A DNA stretch of 64,000 nt from contig NC_081406.1 in the NCBI RefSeq assembly GCF_030272615.1, positions 245,757,218 to 245,821,217 of the forward strand, read 5' to 3'. This stretch comes from Cryptomeria japonica. Lineage: Eukaryota > Streptophyta > Pinopsida > Cupressales > Cupressaceae. Below, one piece after another: positions 1 through 11,096 of this stretch (the first letter of the stretch is position 1; each line of letters starts with the position of its first letter). The translations under genes and the position numbers were made by a program. The notes beneath the pieces were generated by a model, which was not told where the DNA came from, made no database searches, and saw nothing but the letters and a program-made list of their open reading frames with translations.

Positions 1-126
1 CGATTGGTTAGGAGGAAGTCTGTGATCACGGAGATAGGTGTAGAACTCACCGTACCATGGGGATTCGAAACCGACAAGGTGACATATCATCTCAGATTTG
101 GGGATATCATAAGCGAGAATCGAAAG

Positions 127-1053
127 CTATTCTACCAAGAACTCGTAGCGTGTTGAGTTTTGTGGAAGATCTAGGAGAGATGTAATGGTAGCCATAGCAT
201 CAACCGCTCGATTATGATCTCTAGGTATCTGCTCAAAGGTGATAGTCGTAAATGATGATTTTAGACTGTCCACCATTTTCTTGTACGACATGAGTTTATC
301 ATCCTTGGTCTGATATTCATCTATGACTTGTCGGATGACCAATTGGAAGTTGCCATATACTTGCAGCTCTTTTAACTTCCATTGTACAACTAGTCGGAGT
401 CCTATGATCAAGGCCTCATACTCAGCTATTTTGTTTGTGCATGAAAAAGTTAGCCTATAAGACTTCGGGATGCTGTCACCTTGAGGTGTGATAAACAGAA
501 TGCCTGCCCCCGAGCCATGCCTAGTATATGAACCATCAAAGTATAGTTTACATGGTTGTGCTGCTATGATCATGAATATCTCTTCATCTAGAAAATTTGA
601 AATAAGAGGATGATCGCCTATGATGGGTGCATCGGCCAACTGATATGCAATAACTTGGCCCTTGATAGCCTTATGGTCCACATACTCGATGTCAAATTCA
701 CTTAGAATCATCACCCATTTAGCCAAGCGGCCTGTCAATGTTGCTTTGTTGAGTGAGTACTTTAGTGGATCTATCTTTGTAATGAGTTGTACTTTATGTG
801 TTAAAAGGTAGTGCCTCAGTTTAGTGGCTGCCAAGATTACTACTAGGCAAGCTCGCTCAATAGGTGTATAATTGAGTTCATAGCCGACTAGTGTGCGAAA
901 GATGTAGTAAACATCACATTCTTTCCCTTCTGCATTATGTTGTGCCAGTAGTACGCCCAATGCCGTATTTGTTGTTGAAATATAGAGCAATAGAGGTCTA
1001 CTTGAATCTGGTGGGATTAGTAATGGTGTATTCATGAGATAGTCCTTAAGCAT
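127..1053 (-). CDS. Element A RNase H plus second, archaeal-type RNase H (pol fragment)
   Basis: Open fragment of 308 codons. The first third is the RNase H that follows gypsy RT (LLLYISTTNTALGVLLAQ, then ELNYTPIERACLVVI). After a tether comes a second RNase H from about residue 168, with LYFDGSYTRHGSGAGILF and AEYEALIIGL. It ends in PRDHNRAVDAMA. This dual arrangement is known from Tat elements. The first Asp (DGS) and the Glu (YEAL) are present. The Asp expected in the YGDSQLV motif is Asn here (YGNFQLV), which probably disables the second domain. The frame ends at 127, and the 126 bases to the window edge hold a short degraded linker. Confidence 0.85.
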   Translation of the reverse strand: MLKDYLMNTPLLIPPDSSRPLLLYISTTNTALGVLLAQHNAEGKECDVYYIFRTLVGYELNYTPIERACLVVILAATKLRHYLLTHKVQLITKIDPLKYSLNKATLTGRLAKWVMILSEFDIEYVDHKAIKGQVIAYQLADAPIIGDHPLISNFLDEEIFMIIAAQPCKLYFDGSYTRHGSGAGILFITPQGDSIPKSYRLTFSCTNKIAEYEALIIGLRLVVQWKLKELQVYGNFQLVIRQVIDEYQTKDDKLMSYKKMVDSLKSSFTTITFEQIPRDHNRAVDAMATITSLLDLPQNSTRYEFLVE

Positions 1054-1191
1054 TTGGAATGCTTGCTAGCATCTGGCATCCCATTGAAAGCGGATGTTTT
1101 TATGTAACAGTTGTGTAAAGGGGTGACACTTATTTGCTAGTTGTGCAATGAATCTTCGGATAGATTGTAACCGCCCTTGTAGGGTCCTTAG

Positions 1192-1985
1192 CTAACTAAT
1201 GTTCCGTGGAGGTGGCATGTCCATGATTGCTTTGACCTTTGCTGGGTCAACCTCAATTCCTTTGATTGAGACAATGTATCCTATAAGCTTCCTTGAGGTT
1301 ACTCCAAAGACACATTTCTTTGGGTTGAGTCGAACATGATATTGTTCCAGTTTGTCAAAAAATTTCTCTAATATTTCTAGATGACCTTCTCTTGTTAATG
1401 ATTTTGCTAGTAATTCATCAACATAATCCTCCATTATGGTATGCATCATATCATGAAAGATGGTGGTTATTTCTCTTTGATAGGTTGCCCTTGCATTCTT
1501 TAGACCAAAAGGCATTACATTCTAATAGTATGTTCCCCATGGACATGTGAAGGTTGTCTTATGTTGATCCTTCAGAGTGTTCTTTATCTGGTTGTACCCT
1601 GAAAAGCCATCCATGAGAGAAAACATGGCACGTCATGTTGTTAGGTCCACGATCATGTCAATGTTTGGTAAGGGGAAGTCATATTTAGGACATGCCTTGT
1701 TTAGATCTCTGAAGTTAGTATAGATATGGTGCCCCCGTTTGGTTTGCTGACAGGTACAATGTTGGAGATCCAATCTGCATAATCAATTGGTCTAATAAAA
1801 CCAACATCCAGGAGTTTCTTAAGTTCTGCTTTGACTAGTACCACAATTTGGGGGTGCATCTTGTGAAGCTTATGTTTGACAGGCTTAGCTCCTTCTGCTA
1901 CAGTGAGGTGATGCATGACCAAATCAGGATCAAGACCAGGCATGTCGACATATGACCATGCAAAGTTGATCTAACACTTCTGGAA
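1192..1985 (-). pseudogene. Element A reverse transcriptase domain
   Basis: RT in two open pieces (1701-1943 and 1192-1515) with a broken stretch between. The N-terminal part reads MHHLTVAEGAKPVKHKL and VGFIRPIDYADWISNIVPVS. The middle still shows SLMDGFSGYNQI and FTCPWGTYY. The C-terminal part carries MPFGLKNARATYQ, then MEDYVDELLAKS and NPKKCVFGVTS. The catalytic box is YVDE (1414-1425), not the usual YVDD, as in element B. The stops in the middle mean no full RT can be made. Confidence 0.85.
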
Positions 1986-2028
1986 GAATCTACAAACTTA
2001 GTTTGTTCCTCTAAAGTTAAAAGAGATG

Positions 2029-3380
2029 CTAGATGTATGTGGTGAGGAGTCTCAAGGGTCCCCACATTGAATTCTTTTGTTTCCTCAATAAGGATCGTTG
2101 ATTGTTCCTGATTTGTACTAGAGGGGGGATGTCAAACCTTTCATCCTTAGGCGCCTCAGAGAGGTTTTCACCATTGGATACACTCTTTCTTTTTACTTTT
2201 TTGGGATCAAATAGTGCCACAGTGTGATTTTCACTGGAAGATCCATGTTTTATTGTAATATTTTTGCAGCTGAAAGGTTTGAAATCTGCCCCAAAGTACG
2301 ATACACTATTAATTTTGATGGCGAATCCATATTTGTGATCCCCGCTTGGTATGTTATCCCGTAGTTCCAAAAAGTCAATGATAGCCTCATCGTTTTGATA
2401 TTGGTCCAGGCATGGGGGATTAGGTTGGTTCCATTCAATGAGTTCAGGATGGATAATGGGCATTACCTCATCGATCAGGTAAGTTCATAAGATGTGTCAG
2501 TGAGGGTTAAGACGTTGTGGTGAAGGTCGTTGATGGTACTCTCCTTGTCAGAATCGGGCATAGCATGTGACGTAGGGTCTATGGAAGGTGTTTCCAGTTC
2601 AGGAACCCAAGAGATTTTTATCTATGCTTCTCCGTAAATAGGGATTTCTTTGCAAGGTGGAGGAAGTGACGCGTCTTCCTCATCTGAAGTATTGAGCTGG
2701 ACGAAATCAAATTCCCACTCATGTGAGTCGGTCTCTAAGTCACTTTCCAATATCCAATTACTATACCAAACCGGGATATCCTTTGAGTTAAACACTGCAA
2801 GTGTAATCGACTGATGCACCTTTGGAGATGGAATGGTTGTTGCCGTAGGAAGGATTATTGGTATCAGTGAATCCGATACTAGGAGTATCGGTATTGTTGG
2901 ATCTGCTGCTTCTGATGGGGGTTTTGATACTGCTAATGGTGTTGTTGATGCAGTTGTTGTTGTTGATGGACTTGTTGGTTTGATTGGTGGGATGATTGGT
3001 GCTGTGAATGGTATTGTTGGGATTCTTAGCCTCATTGGGGCAGTTGGTGCGGTGTTTGGTGTTGTTGAGATAATCAAAGGTGACCTTTTTAGAGTTTTAA
3101 GCTGATATAGAGGTTTGTTGGGTTTCCCTTTGAATCTGAGCTTGGGAAGAGTCTCCTTTTGAAAACCTAATCCACTGTTATCTTTAGGCTTTAATTCAGG
3201 CTATAACGTCTCATCTCGTCCTTCCTTGCAAGGTCCTCAAGCACTCTGACCATCATAGCCCATTCTTTTCATAATGAAAAGGCCTTTGCCATATTGATAT
3301 GTGGGAAGCTTAGCTTGTGGGATTTTCGTGGTGATAGGGTCTTTATAGATCCATTCTGTTAAGTCCTCATCTCTGGTCTC
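2029..3380 (-). pseudogene. Element A protease-to-RT linker (low complexity)
   Basis: The pol stretch between protease and RT. 2029-2463 encodes IEWNQPNPPCLDQYQNDEAI, which matches the same place in element B (DWEEPEHNYIPIFQNDEAIV, near 30.6 kb), so it is a real part of the family. 2622-3077 encodes a Thr/Pro/Ile-rich stretch of about 150 residues. No enzyme motif is visible. I infer a spacer of the polyprotein. The complementary strand of the Thr/Pro region gives a long Gly/Val-rich frame that is only its shadow. Confidence 0.6.
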
Positions 3381-3395
3381 CTCTTCTTGACTCTT

Positions 3396-4202
3396 TCAAA
3401 GGATAAAAGGTGCCAAAGTGCATGTTGGTTTGACCAGTGGTTCTTGAAGTAACCTTTGAGGTTTACCATGAGTTCTAGGGGAAGTGGGTAGTTGCCGAAC
3501 ACAAAAGAGTTGGCTTAGATTGTATTCCCCAGGACCTTCCTCTGCCATTTTCATTTTTAGCTTCTCTTGCTTTGGCATAGTGGTGTTTAAACTGGAAAGA
3601 GAGTTTGGACTTACATATGATGTGGATGGGATAGCTTCTCTGTTGTTGGGAACAGTGATCTTTGGCTGATGGTTGATATTGTTACAATATGCAAATGGGT
3701 TTGCATCACTAGGGATTGTAGTTTTTACACCGTTATGAGGAAATTTGATACACTGGTGATAAGTGGATGGAATGAATTGCATGGCATGTATCCAAGGTCT
3801 TCCTAACAACAAATTATATGGCAGAGGAATGTCTAGAACTTGACATATAATGTGCTTCACCACTGGGCCCACTCGGATTGGTAACACAATTGCTCCTTTG
3901 GAAGAACGCTCCGCATCATCATAGGCTTTTATTGTTATCTTTTTGCGGGGATCCACTGATTCAACTGCATATCACAATGCTGTGACCAATTGTAATGTAC
4001 AGATATTTAGGCCTGCTCCATTATCGATCAAGACTCGTTTGATCTTGTGTTGGCAGATAAATCCTTCAATATGGAGTGAGGTGTTATGAGGTTGTTGGAA
4101 GGATGTATTGTCACTTTCAGAGAAAGTGAGACATGGCGATGATCTCAGATTACCCACCATAGCTTGAAATTGATCTGTATTTAGATTGGTAAGGACTAAC
4201 AC
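3396..4202 (-). pseudogene. Element A aspartic protease
   Basis: Two open pieces (3972-4202 and 3396-3956) separated by a stop. The first ends with HNTSLHIEGFICQHKIKRV and the active-site box VLIDNGAGLNIC. The second carries ITIKAYDDAERSSKGAIVLP and YNLLLGRPWIHAMQFIPSTY, the usual C-terminal half with the LLGRPW turn. It lines up with 28663-29400 in element B. Retroelement proteases usually have D-T/S-G. Here the box is D-N-G, a form seen in some plant gypsy elements. It would process Gag-Pol. Confidence 0.75.
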
Positions 4203-4447
4203 CTCCTAGAGAGCTTGATCCAAGATTGTTTTTTGAGATGGGGATAGGCGCAAAATCTCTAAGATGGATGTAAGTGCGGGCGTCTTATCTAATTGCTCCA
4301 CAAGGTTATACTACTTTGGGATGGAGGCTGTGCCTTGTGGAGCTACTTTAATGGTGATCTTGCTATGACGCATAACAGCATTACAGGTAGGGCTTGGATC
4401 TTTGATGGTAATGGTTGAAATTTGTTCATCGATATCATATACTTGAT

Positions 4448-6082
4448 TCACAATGTAATTATAGGTGGCTCATGTATAATCATTAGTATCTGTGTTTCAT
4501 CCTGAAGTGGAAGGACCCCTTTCATCTTGTGATGGAAGCGGATTCTTAAACATAAGATGATCATTATTTGAGGTTTTTGGGTCATGTCTTTCAATTTCAA
4601 TCTATCCTTGGTCAATAAGATCCTGAACAAGATCTTTCAATCTATGACAATTACTCATTTTATGCCTTTTCCCTTGATGGAATTCGCAATGTTCATTATC
4701 CCTCCACCATGGAGGTTTGACCTGAGGTTTGTAATTAGATGTCTTTGGTAAGGTCACCAGATTTGAAGAGACCAATTGACGTAACATTGTTTCAATAGGT
4801 TCCCCTAAGGGAGTGTATGTATGTTTTGGTTTATAATTTTGTTTTCGTTGTCTTGGTTCCTCTTGCGGTGCATTGCGCCCTTGATTTTGTGGGGGAGCAA
4901 TCGCGTTGTTCTTAGGAGGGGGGTTTTGCCTCTCAAATTGGACCACATGTTGTGCACTCTTGATAGTCCTTGCATCTACAACCCCGTCATTGACGATGCT
5001 TTTTTTTAATTCCAGAAGTTGGGTTTATCACCGTTAAAGTGTGGGCGAGGGCCATCTTTTGGTTCATTGTATATCTTGATAAGCCCCTTTTTGATGAGGG
5101 CCCATTCACATTTTAATCCCTGGGTGATCATGTCATTAAAGGACTCTGTGCCTTTAATATCTAGATGGAATTCCATTTCTTCGTTCAAGTTGGAAATAAA
5201 TATTTCCACTAACTCTCGTTCTGGTAGCTGAAGAGAACGTCTGTTAGACATTTGTCACCATCATTGCAGGAAAGCTGAAAATAGCTCCCCTGGTTTTTGT
5301 TTGGTATTACATAGATCTTCCATGGTAACATCATGTTCTATGTTGTGCGAATAATGTGCGATGAACTTTTGGATAAGTTTCTCGAATGTCCTAATGCCAC
5401 CCGTTAGTCAGGAAAACCATTGCGTGGTTATCCCTCCCAAATTCTGAGGAAAGAGGCGCATTAGATATGTGTCTTCATATGCCACTTTTAGGCAAGTTGA
5501 GTGAAATTCCCTGACATGATCTCAAGGATCTCCTTTTCCCTGATACTTTTCAAACTTAGGTGTTTCAAACCCTCATGGAAAAGGTGGCATATGTAGATTC
5601 CTATCAAAGGGATAGGGACAAATATCATTAAGTGAAAATTGGGTTGTTTTCACACCACTATGAAGTTGTTGGGAGAGATTCTTGACTTGTTGCCTCAACA
5701 TGTCAATGTCATTAGGAGGAGGAGAAGGTGGAGGATGTCCTTGATGAAGGTCATATCTAAAGTTATCTGAACCTCTTACACCCTCATTATGACTCTGGTG
5801 TTCTAATGCTTGTCATAATTGTGTAGTATCAAAATCAGAGGGTAGTTTGGCTCCCTCTTGGGCAAGTCTTAAAAAGTGAGCATCAACATTATTCATGAGG
5901 ATTTCATCGAAAATTTGATTGAAGAGGGGGTTGTGTTGTGCCCTTTTGATTGCTTCAGGGGTGGGAGTATGAGCATTTTCATCATTTGCGTTTCCTCCAA
6001 GGGCTTCTTGGAATTCATTGAGATTTTCCTCTTGTTCCTCTTTGATTTCTTGTTGTCTAGTCCTTGATTTGGTTTGAGCCAT
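4448..6082 (-). pseudogene. Element A gag
   Basis: Gag in several frames. The likely start is the ATG at 6080-6082 (MAQTKSRTRQQEIKEEQEEN), followed by an Asn/Glu-rich N-terminus. 5006-5251 carries the end of the capsid-like domain (ERELVEIFISNLNEEMEFHL). 4602-4946 carries VKPPWWRDNEHCEFHQGK and the zinc knuckle C-x2-H-x5-H-x4-C (CEFHQGKRHKMSNC). The same order is seen in B. Frameshifts and stops near 5.3-5.8 kb and 4.95 kb break it. Gag would form the particle and bind element RNA. Confidence 0.75.
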
Positions 6083-6604
6083 TTTGTTTGAAAGTTTTTG
6101 TTGAAGTTTGATGAAAATGATGATGAGTTGATGATGAAATGAGAGATAAATGTTTGGTGAAGTGTTTGGCATATGGATCTCTAGCACTTAAAGGTTTGAT
6201 GTTACCAAATTACTTCTATGAATTGCTTGTTGTGTTTGAAAATGGTTGATATGATAAGGTATAGAGAGGTCTGAGATGTGTTACAGACCAAGCTATCTAG
6301 TAATGAGAGGATGCACTCATAGACTAGTTTTAACCTTCGTAGAAATGCCTCTTAGGATGAGTTTATCCTAGATGCAGAGACACTCTAAAAGTGATGTGTT
6401 GTTTTTGATTCAAGCAATTAATAAAAAGAACTTAGGACAAGACCTTTTTATGTTTTAATACTTTGAAATGGATTGATGATGTATGAATGTGAGAATGGAT
6501 GGAATGTTTAAACTTCAATAAAAACTCTGTGTTGCAAATGGGACAAATTCTTCCTCTTCTCTTTCAAGGGTTGGTAGTTCTTCCCGAGCTATGTTATATG
6601 TGAT

Positions 6605-6898
6605 TCAAATGTTTGGAAAGAAGGCAAGATTGATTTTGCCTCCCTTGTTTTTATGATAGCTCAAAGCTCTATATTGAGTAAAAGCTTTGCGGTTTAAAGA
6701 CTCTTGATCAAACTCGTTAGATTTTTCTTGAAGATATAGACGCATGTGACGTAAGAAGGTTCCACGTGAGACAAAAATTTGTCTATTGAGATAGAAAAAT
6801 CTCCTTCTTTTGATGAAAGCCTTTGAGCTTAATGGTCTTTGCTTCAAACTGATATGTTGATGAGGATTCTTCTTTCTCAAAATGTGGAGGATGGTCAT
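6605..6898 (-). CDS. Conserved pre-gag leader ORF of element A (unknown function)
   Basis: 97 codons with a true ATG (6896-6898), about 520 bp before the gag start. It aligns without gaps to the ORF at 24860-25243 in the leader of element B. About 47 of 96 positions are identical by my hand count, including the ATG, HILR, FLR-MRLYLQ, KSNEFD and KGKIN/GGKIN. The product is basic and rich in Arg/Lys. I see no known domain, signal peptide or membrane segment. Homology on both sides suggests it was translated in the ancestor, either as its own small protein or as an N-terminal part of Gag. Function is not known to me. Confidence 0.5.
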   Translation of the reverse strand: MTILHILRKKNPHQHISLKQRPLSSKAFIKRRRFFYLNRQIFVSRGTFLRHMRLYLQEKSNEFDQESLNRKAFTQYRALSYHKNKGGKINLAFFPNI

Positions 6899-8111
6899 AT
6901 AGTTTTGATACCTTGTTTTTCACTTTGTTTTTTATTTTTTGCCAAAAGCTGGTGTTGAAAATTTTGTGTTGGATGAATACTTGTTTTTGAATTGGTTTTG
7001 ATTTTCTTTGACAAGAAAATAGAGTAAGCACACAAACACAAGAATGTTGCCTCAAAAGGCACAAATAAGCTTGGGTCTAAAGAAACCCAATCTTTGGACT
7101 TTATGACCCCTTTTACAAAATGTTTTTGAGTATGTTTTTCCAAAAAGCCCGAAGTCGGCTCAGTTTATCATTGGTCTTGGCACAAAATGAAGACACTTCA
7201 AACACACTTTATCCCTAAGGTCAAATGGCCAGTTGCGATAATTTCAGCCCACATCTTGATATTTCTTCAACTTTTGGTACTACATACCTTATGAATATGA
7301 TCCCTATGATGGGGGAGTCACCACTTTTATCAAGCTACAAGTAGCCTTTCAAAAAGCTATGTTTCTACTCAAGGAAATATGTATGGTGAGTATCTTGGGA
7401 GAAAAACCATCTATGCTTTTGCACTGAATTTATCACAAATATCCCCAATCAATAGAATGGGTGGGTTTCTACATAATAAGGTGTTTAGTAATTTTTGATG
7501 TTTTTGGACATAAGTTCATTCCACAGTGACTCACTTAAGAGCCTTGTAACTTGTGGTGGGGCCCATTTGTCCTCTCAGCAAGTTACACTATAAGAACAAC
7601 TATACCCAAGGCTACAATTTTTGCTCACACCTGATTTCTATAGCGGCTCAAAGGATTTACCGCGCGAGGTCGTTCCCAAGAGTGATGTGTCTCTTGGCAG
7701 GCCTCTCTTAAAAATATAAAATTTGAGTGTTACTAACACTTTTTTCTTCCACCCAGGGCCACAAAAGCTAAGGGAGAGGATAGTGTGTGTTATAAGTAGG
7801 ACCACTTAACAAACTTTTTGCACAAGTGTGCCAATCACAAAAAGCACTTGTTCTTTTTAACTGTTTTTCATTGCAATGTGATCTAACTATTTGGAGATGT
7901 TGCTCCAACAATCATGGTGCTCTTTTTAACTTCAAAGGCAAAATATTTTGTAAACTAGGAACTTTGAAATCCTGGTCAACTGAATTGAAAACACGTCTTG
8001 CTTGAAGTAAAATTGTTTTTGAGCTTGAAGGAAAAATGGATTGTTCTTTTTAGATTGCCCAAAACAAAGTGTTGATTGTAAATTTCTTTAAGTTGATGCA
8101 AGAAAATAAAT

Positions 8112-8240
8112 TTTGTTTTGTTGATTTTAAACACCAAAACGAAGTTTGTTTCCTAACTTGCAAGAAATAAAGTTGTTTTGTTGATTTTAAGCACCAAAAC
8201 AAAGTTTGTTTCCTAACTTGCAAGAAATAAAGTTGTTTTG
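8112..8240. repeat. 60-bp tandem duplication in the element A leader
   Basis: The stretch around GTTGATTTTAA-CACCAAAAC and TTTCCTAACTTGCAAG recurs exactly 60 bp later with only two or three changes, and a third copy starts but breaks off. Confidence 0.9.
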
Positions 8241-8564
8241 TATAAGTTTGTGGTTCTTTTTACTTTGGACCAATGAAATTCTTTTTAAGAGCCCAAACAA
8301 ATGTGTGATTCTTTTTTAAAAGCCCAAATTTGAAATGTGAAGTTAATTTTAAACCAAAATAAAAAGTGAATTCATTTTTAAAACCAACTTCGAAAACAAG
8401 TTAGTAAAAAATATAAATCTACTTTTTAATCTAATTTAAATTTGCACAAAAGAGAAAAATAGTTAGTAAAATCTGCCTATTTGGTGGGCTTCTACAAGCC
8501 TAATTTTTTTTTTTTTTTTGGTTACAAGGTATTCATGTACAACTCTCTGTTACAATAGTGCTAC

Positions 8565-8860
8565 TTTGTGTGAAAACAGAAGTGCTATTTAACACAAAAG
8601 TGCTAAATAACCAAAAACGTGCCAAAAGAAACACTAAAGCGCCACAAGAAGAGACAAAAGCGTTAAAAGAACTCTGTCAAACATAATTAATTCTATCAAA
8701 CAGAGAGCCAAAAGCGCTAAAAGAAGCTACGGTAGCGCTATTTAAGGGTCAATAGTGCTAAAAGAAGGTTGATAGCACCAAATGAGAGACAATAGCACTA
8801 TTATTAGAAATAATAGCGCTAAAGTGCCCATTTTCGAAGGCGCTAAAGCGCAACCTGTGT
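8565..8860 (-). repeat. Degenerate AGCGCT repeats in the element A leader
   Basis: About a dozen copies of a short unit with core AGCGCTAAAAG (on the + strand as written), spaced roughly 20-30 bp, many mutated (AGTGCTA, AGCACTA, AGCGCCA). On the element's own strand the core reads CTTTTAGCGCT. The leader of B holds the same kind of repeat with core TTTTAGCGCATTT, also just after the primer site. Confidence 0.75.
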
Positions 8861-8911
8861 GTCAATTCAAATCATGAAAAATTGTTAGTAGTTTAAAAAT
8901 TGGTTGCTTTG

Positions 8912-8931
8912 GATTCACGTCGGGTTCACCA
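8912..8931 (-). promoter_or_regulatory. Element A primer binding site, tRNA-Trp type
   Basis: On the + strand this reads as the 3' end of plant tRNA-Trp(CCA) including the added CCA. All 20 bases match the plant tRNA-Trp sequence as I remember it. It lies two bases inside the LTR end at 8934, the right place and orientation for priming minus-strand DNA. Confidence 0.75.
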
Positions 8932-8933
8932 AA

Positions 8934-10403
8934 TGATGCTCTGCAAAAAAGAATGATAGTTAGGATAAAGAAACACAATACAAGAAACAAGAAACCAATT
9001 GTTAGATGTTAGTGTTAGAAATCACAAATTAAAGACTATCCTAAACAGGCATACCAAGAGAGACACTATAAGCAAAATAGAGCATTTAACTAAGATAACA
9101 AATGCAACAAGGCATCTCCAAATGCCTTCCACCATGCTTGTAGCTCCTCCTCCCTTGTTCCTCTCCTCTCCAAGTTTCCAAATAAGTGTAGCTCTTAGTA
9201 GCTTTTTGTACTATGGATGTCTTATGGAGATTTAAGATTAAAAATACTTTAAACTATGCTATACAAGTGTAAAACAAACTAACTACGAGATATTATGAAA
9301 TGAACTAAGATTAATTTTAGTCCAAAATGACAATATGAGTGATTATGCTAAAATGCTCTCTAAAATTGACTATACGTTAAATGCATACAAGTTTTCAGGA
9401 TCTGGATTATGAAGAAATGAGCTATATTTATAGGTAAAATAAAGCAATGGATGGTTGAGATTGAGTGATCTCGACAAGGGTCAAGATTGAAGGGCTTAAG
9501 ATCCATGTGAGAACTTTCAATCCAATCCCAGGATGACAAATGTCAACATGAGATGGGTTGAGAGGAGAGGGAATAAACATTAAATGCTTGACATGACTCG
9601 AGGGTTAACTTGGGAGGTAGGGTTAATGTTGAGTTGAGTGAATAAATTCATTATTCAAAGAATAAAACTTTTATCCAATGGATAAACTCTTGTGCAAGAG
9701 TTAGTGAGGATAACCATGGTCAAAACAATAAATGCTTGAGAAGACACATGGGTTAAATGAGGGTTGAGTTTAGAGGTAAAGTCTCTAACCTTGTGGGTGA
9801 GTTGAGTTAACCATTAATGGTCATGTAAGAGCCATAAGTGGTTTGGAAGACTTTAGAGGTTAGCTTGTTGGACACATAAAGCATTAAATTCTTTTCAAAG
9901 ACTTTGGAGTTTTTGAAAAGTGACTCCAAGTTGCTTAGGAATGTGACAATATTTAGGGGATGGATTAGGCTAATTAGGAATGGCTAGAAAGTGATTAGTA
10001 GAATCTAGAAGGGGATTTGTAAGTGGATTTGATGAGTGAGGGAAAATAGGATTTAAATTAAAATAAAATTTATTTATTTCAACTTGTGGTTGCAACTTGC
10101 ATTTGTAGGAGAATGCAAGTGGGGGGGGAGGGGGGATTTAATGATTTAAATAAATGTTTTATTTATTTATTTAAAAGAGGAAAGGGGGTTAAATTAAATA
10201 AATAGGATTTATTCATTTAATTGATTGTGAATTTAGTTTAATGAATTAATTAAAATAAATTGAATAATTTATTTAATTAATAAGAGAATGTTTGAAGATG
10301 AATTAATTAAATGTTAATTTAGTTAACTATTGTCTAGTGGGTTTTTAATCAAATAAATAGCAAATATTCATTTAATTAAAATGGACAGATTTATGTGACT
10401 ACA
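8934..10403 (-). repeat. Element A 5' LTR
   Basis: About 1470 bp. On the element's strand it starts TGTAGTCACA and ends in CA next to the primer site, close to the TGTAGACACC start of the B LTRs. It has a TATA box and AT-rich blocks like those in B. The left border is set by the primer site and the right border by the point where the sequence matches the C LTR. The partner LTR is off-window, so it cannot be checked by pairing. The ORF at 8999-9235 in it is not credible. Confidence 0.8.
9422..9433 (-). promoter_or_regulatory. TATA box of the element A LTR
   Basis: CTATAAATATAG on the - strand. The B LTRs have CTATAAATAGAGCCCATTCC at the same relative place, after a block like TTGAGATTG-CTCAATC-CAACCATCC. 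It probably sets the RNA start. Confidence 0.6.
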
Positions 10404-11081
10404 CTTCTAATTCTGGAAAACATTGTCTCACCTATGTGAAGAGGTACAGGTCTTTATTTAAAAGAAAGTTATAACAAACTTCCTACTACTTAGATCATTC
10501 CCATGAAATTAGGTGGAAACATTTATGACTGTAAGGAGAAGAAGTTAATCCACATAAAATGTGGAACCTAACTAAACTGTAGCCAAGAGTATAGCATGAC
10601 GGTGGTTACTAGATTGATGCTTGCTGGAGACAAACATAAATGAATTTGGTATCGCCTCACTATTCCTTTGCTGATTCTTTTGCACACCATCCTCTTTGTT
10701 GTTTTAAATGTTCAACTGCCCCGAAATGTCTCCAACTATTTTCATGATGTGACTCTCCATCTGGCTTAAAATAACCACTTCTACAACAACTTATTTACTC
10801 CTCCATTAAGGGTTAGAACATACAAGCATACATATATATCTATTTCCATTAATCATAACATTTATACATCCACACATGATATTACCTATAATAATTCACA
10901 TAGCTACAGGAATATTAAGTCAAAACAATACAGGGTTCAGTGGGTTTGGCTAACATTCAAAATGTACATAATCAAAACTCTGATACATCACATGACTTAC
11001 ACACTATCCCAATATGCAACTTAAAACATATGAAAAACTTGTCAGTCTTAGAAATAAAAGAGCTATTATTTTAGCTCATCA
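10404..11081 (-). repeat. Element C 3' LTR, truncated by insertion of A
   Basis: 678 bp matching 20427-21078 with scattered differences. The element-strand start is TGATGAGCTAAAATAATAGC, next to the polypurine tract. The remaining roughly 565 bp of the LTR (compare 19862-20426) is missing here. It should lie beyond the far end of element A, outside the window. Confidence 0.85.
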
Positions 11082-11096
11082 TTTGCCCCCCAAATT
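11082..11096 (-). promoter_or_regulatory. Element C polypurine tract
   Basis: On the - strand AATTTGGGGGGCAAA lies directly before the LTR start. This is where plus-strand DNA synthesis would be primed. It overlaps the end of the extra ORF. Confidence 0.75.

Larger units (their letters stand above)
6900..8911 (-). other. Element A 5' leader (non-coding)
   Basis: About 2 kb between the primer site and the pre-gag ORF with no supportable gene. It holds the AGCGCT repeat region (8565-8860), a 17-base T run near 8503-8519, a 60-bp tandem duplication (8112-8240), and repeated tracts that on the - strand read like TTTGGGCTTAAAAAGAA. The leader of element B has the same kinds of tract in the same order. 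Confidence 0.7.
1..10403 (-). mobile_element. Element A: Tat-like Ty3/gypsy LTR retrotransposon, cut by window edge
   Basis: Reading right to left the element has a 5' LTR, a primer site matching tRNA-Trp, a 2-kb leader, a pre-gag ORF, gag, protease, RT, RNase H and a second RNase H. Integrase and the 3' LTR lie off the left edge. The second RNase H after the normal one is the mark of the Tat lineage of plant Ty3/gypsy elements. Its right end (10403) lies inside the 3' LTR of element C, so A inserted into C. Frames are broken by several stops and shifts, so it is not autonomous. It is the same family as element B, with homologous leader, proteins and LTR features. Confidence 0.85.

Noticed and set aside
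2833-3105. Gly/Val/Ile-rich + strand ORF, membrane-like
   Set aside because: It is the complement of the Thr/Pro/Ile-rich linker of element A, which matches the pol order on the - strand.
8912-8931. Fragment of a tRNA-Trp gene
   Set aside because: Only the last 20 bases including CCA are present and they abut an LTR end. Nuclear tRNA genes do not encode CCA, so it is a primer site.
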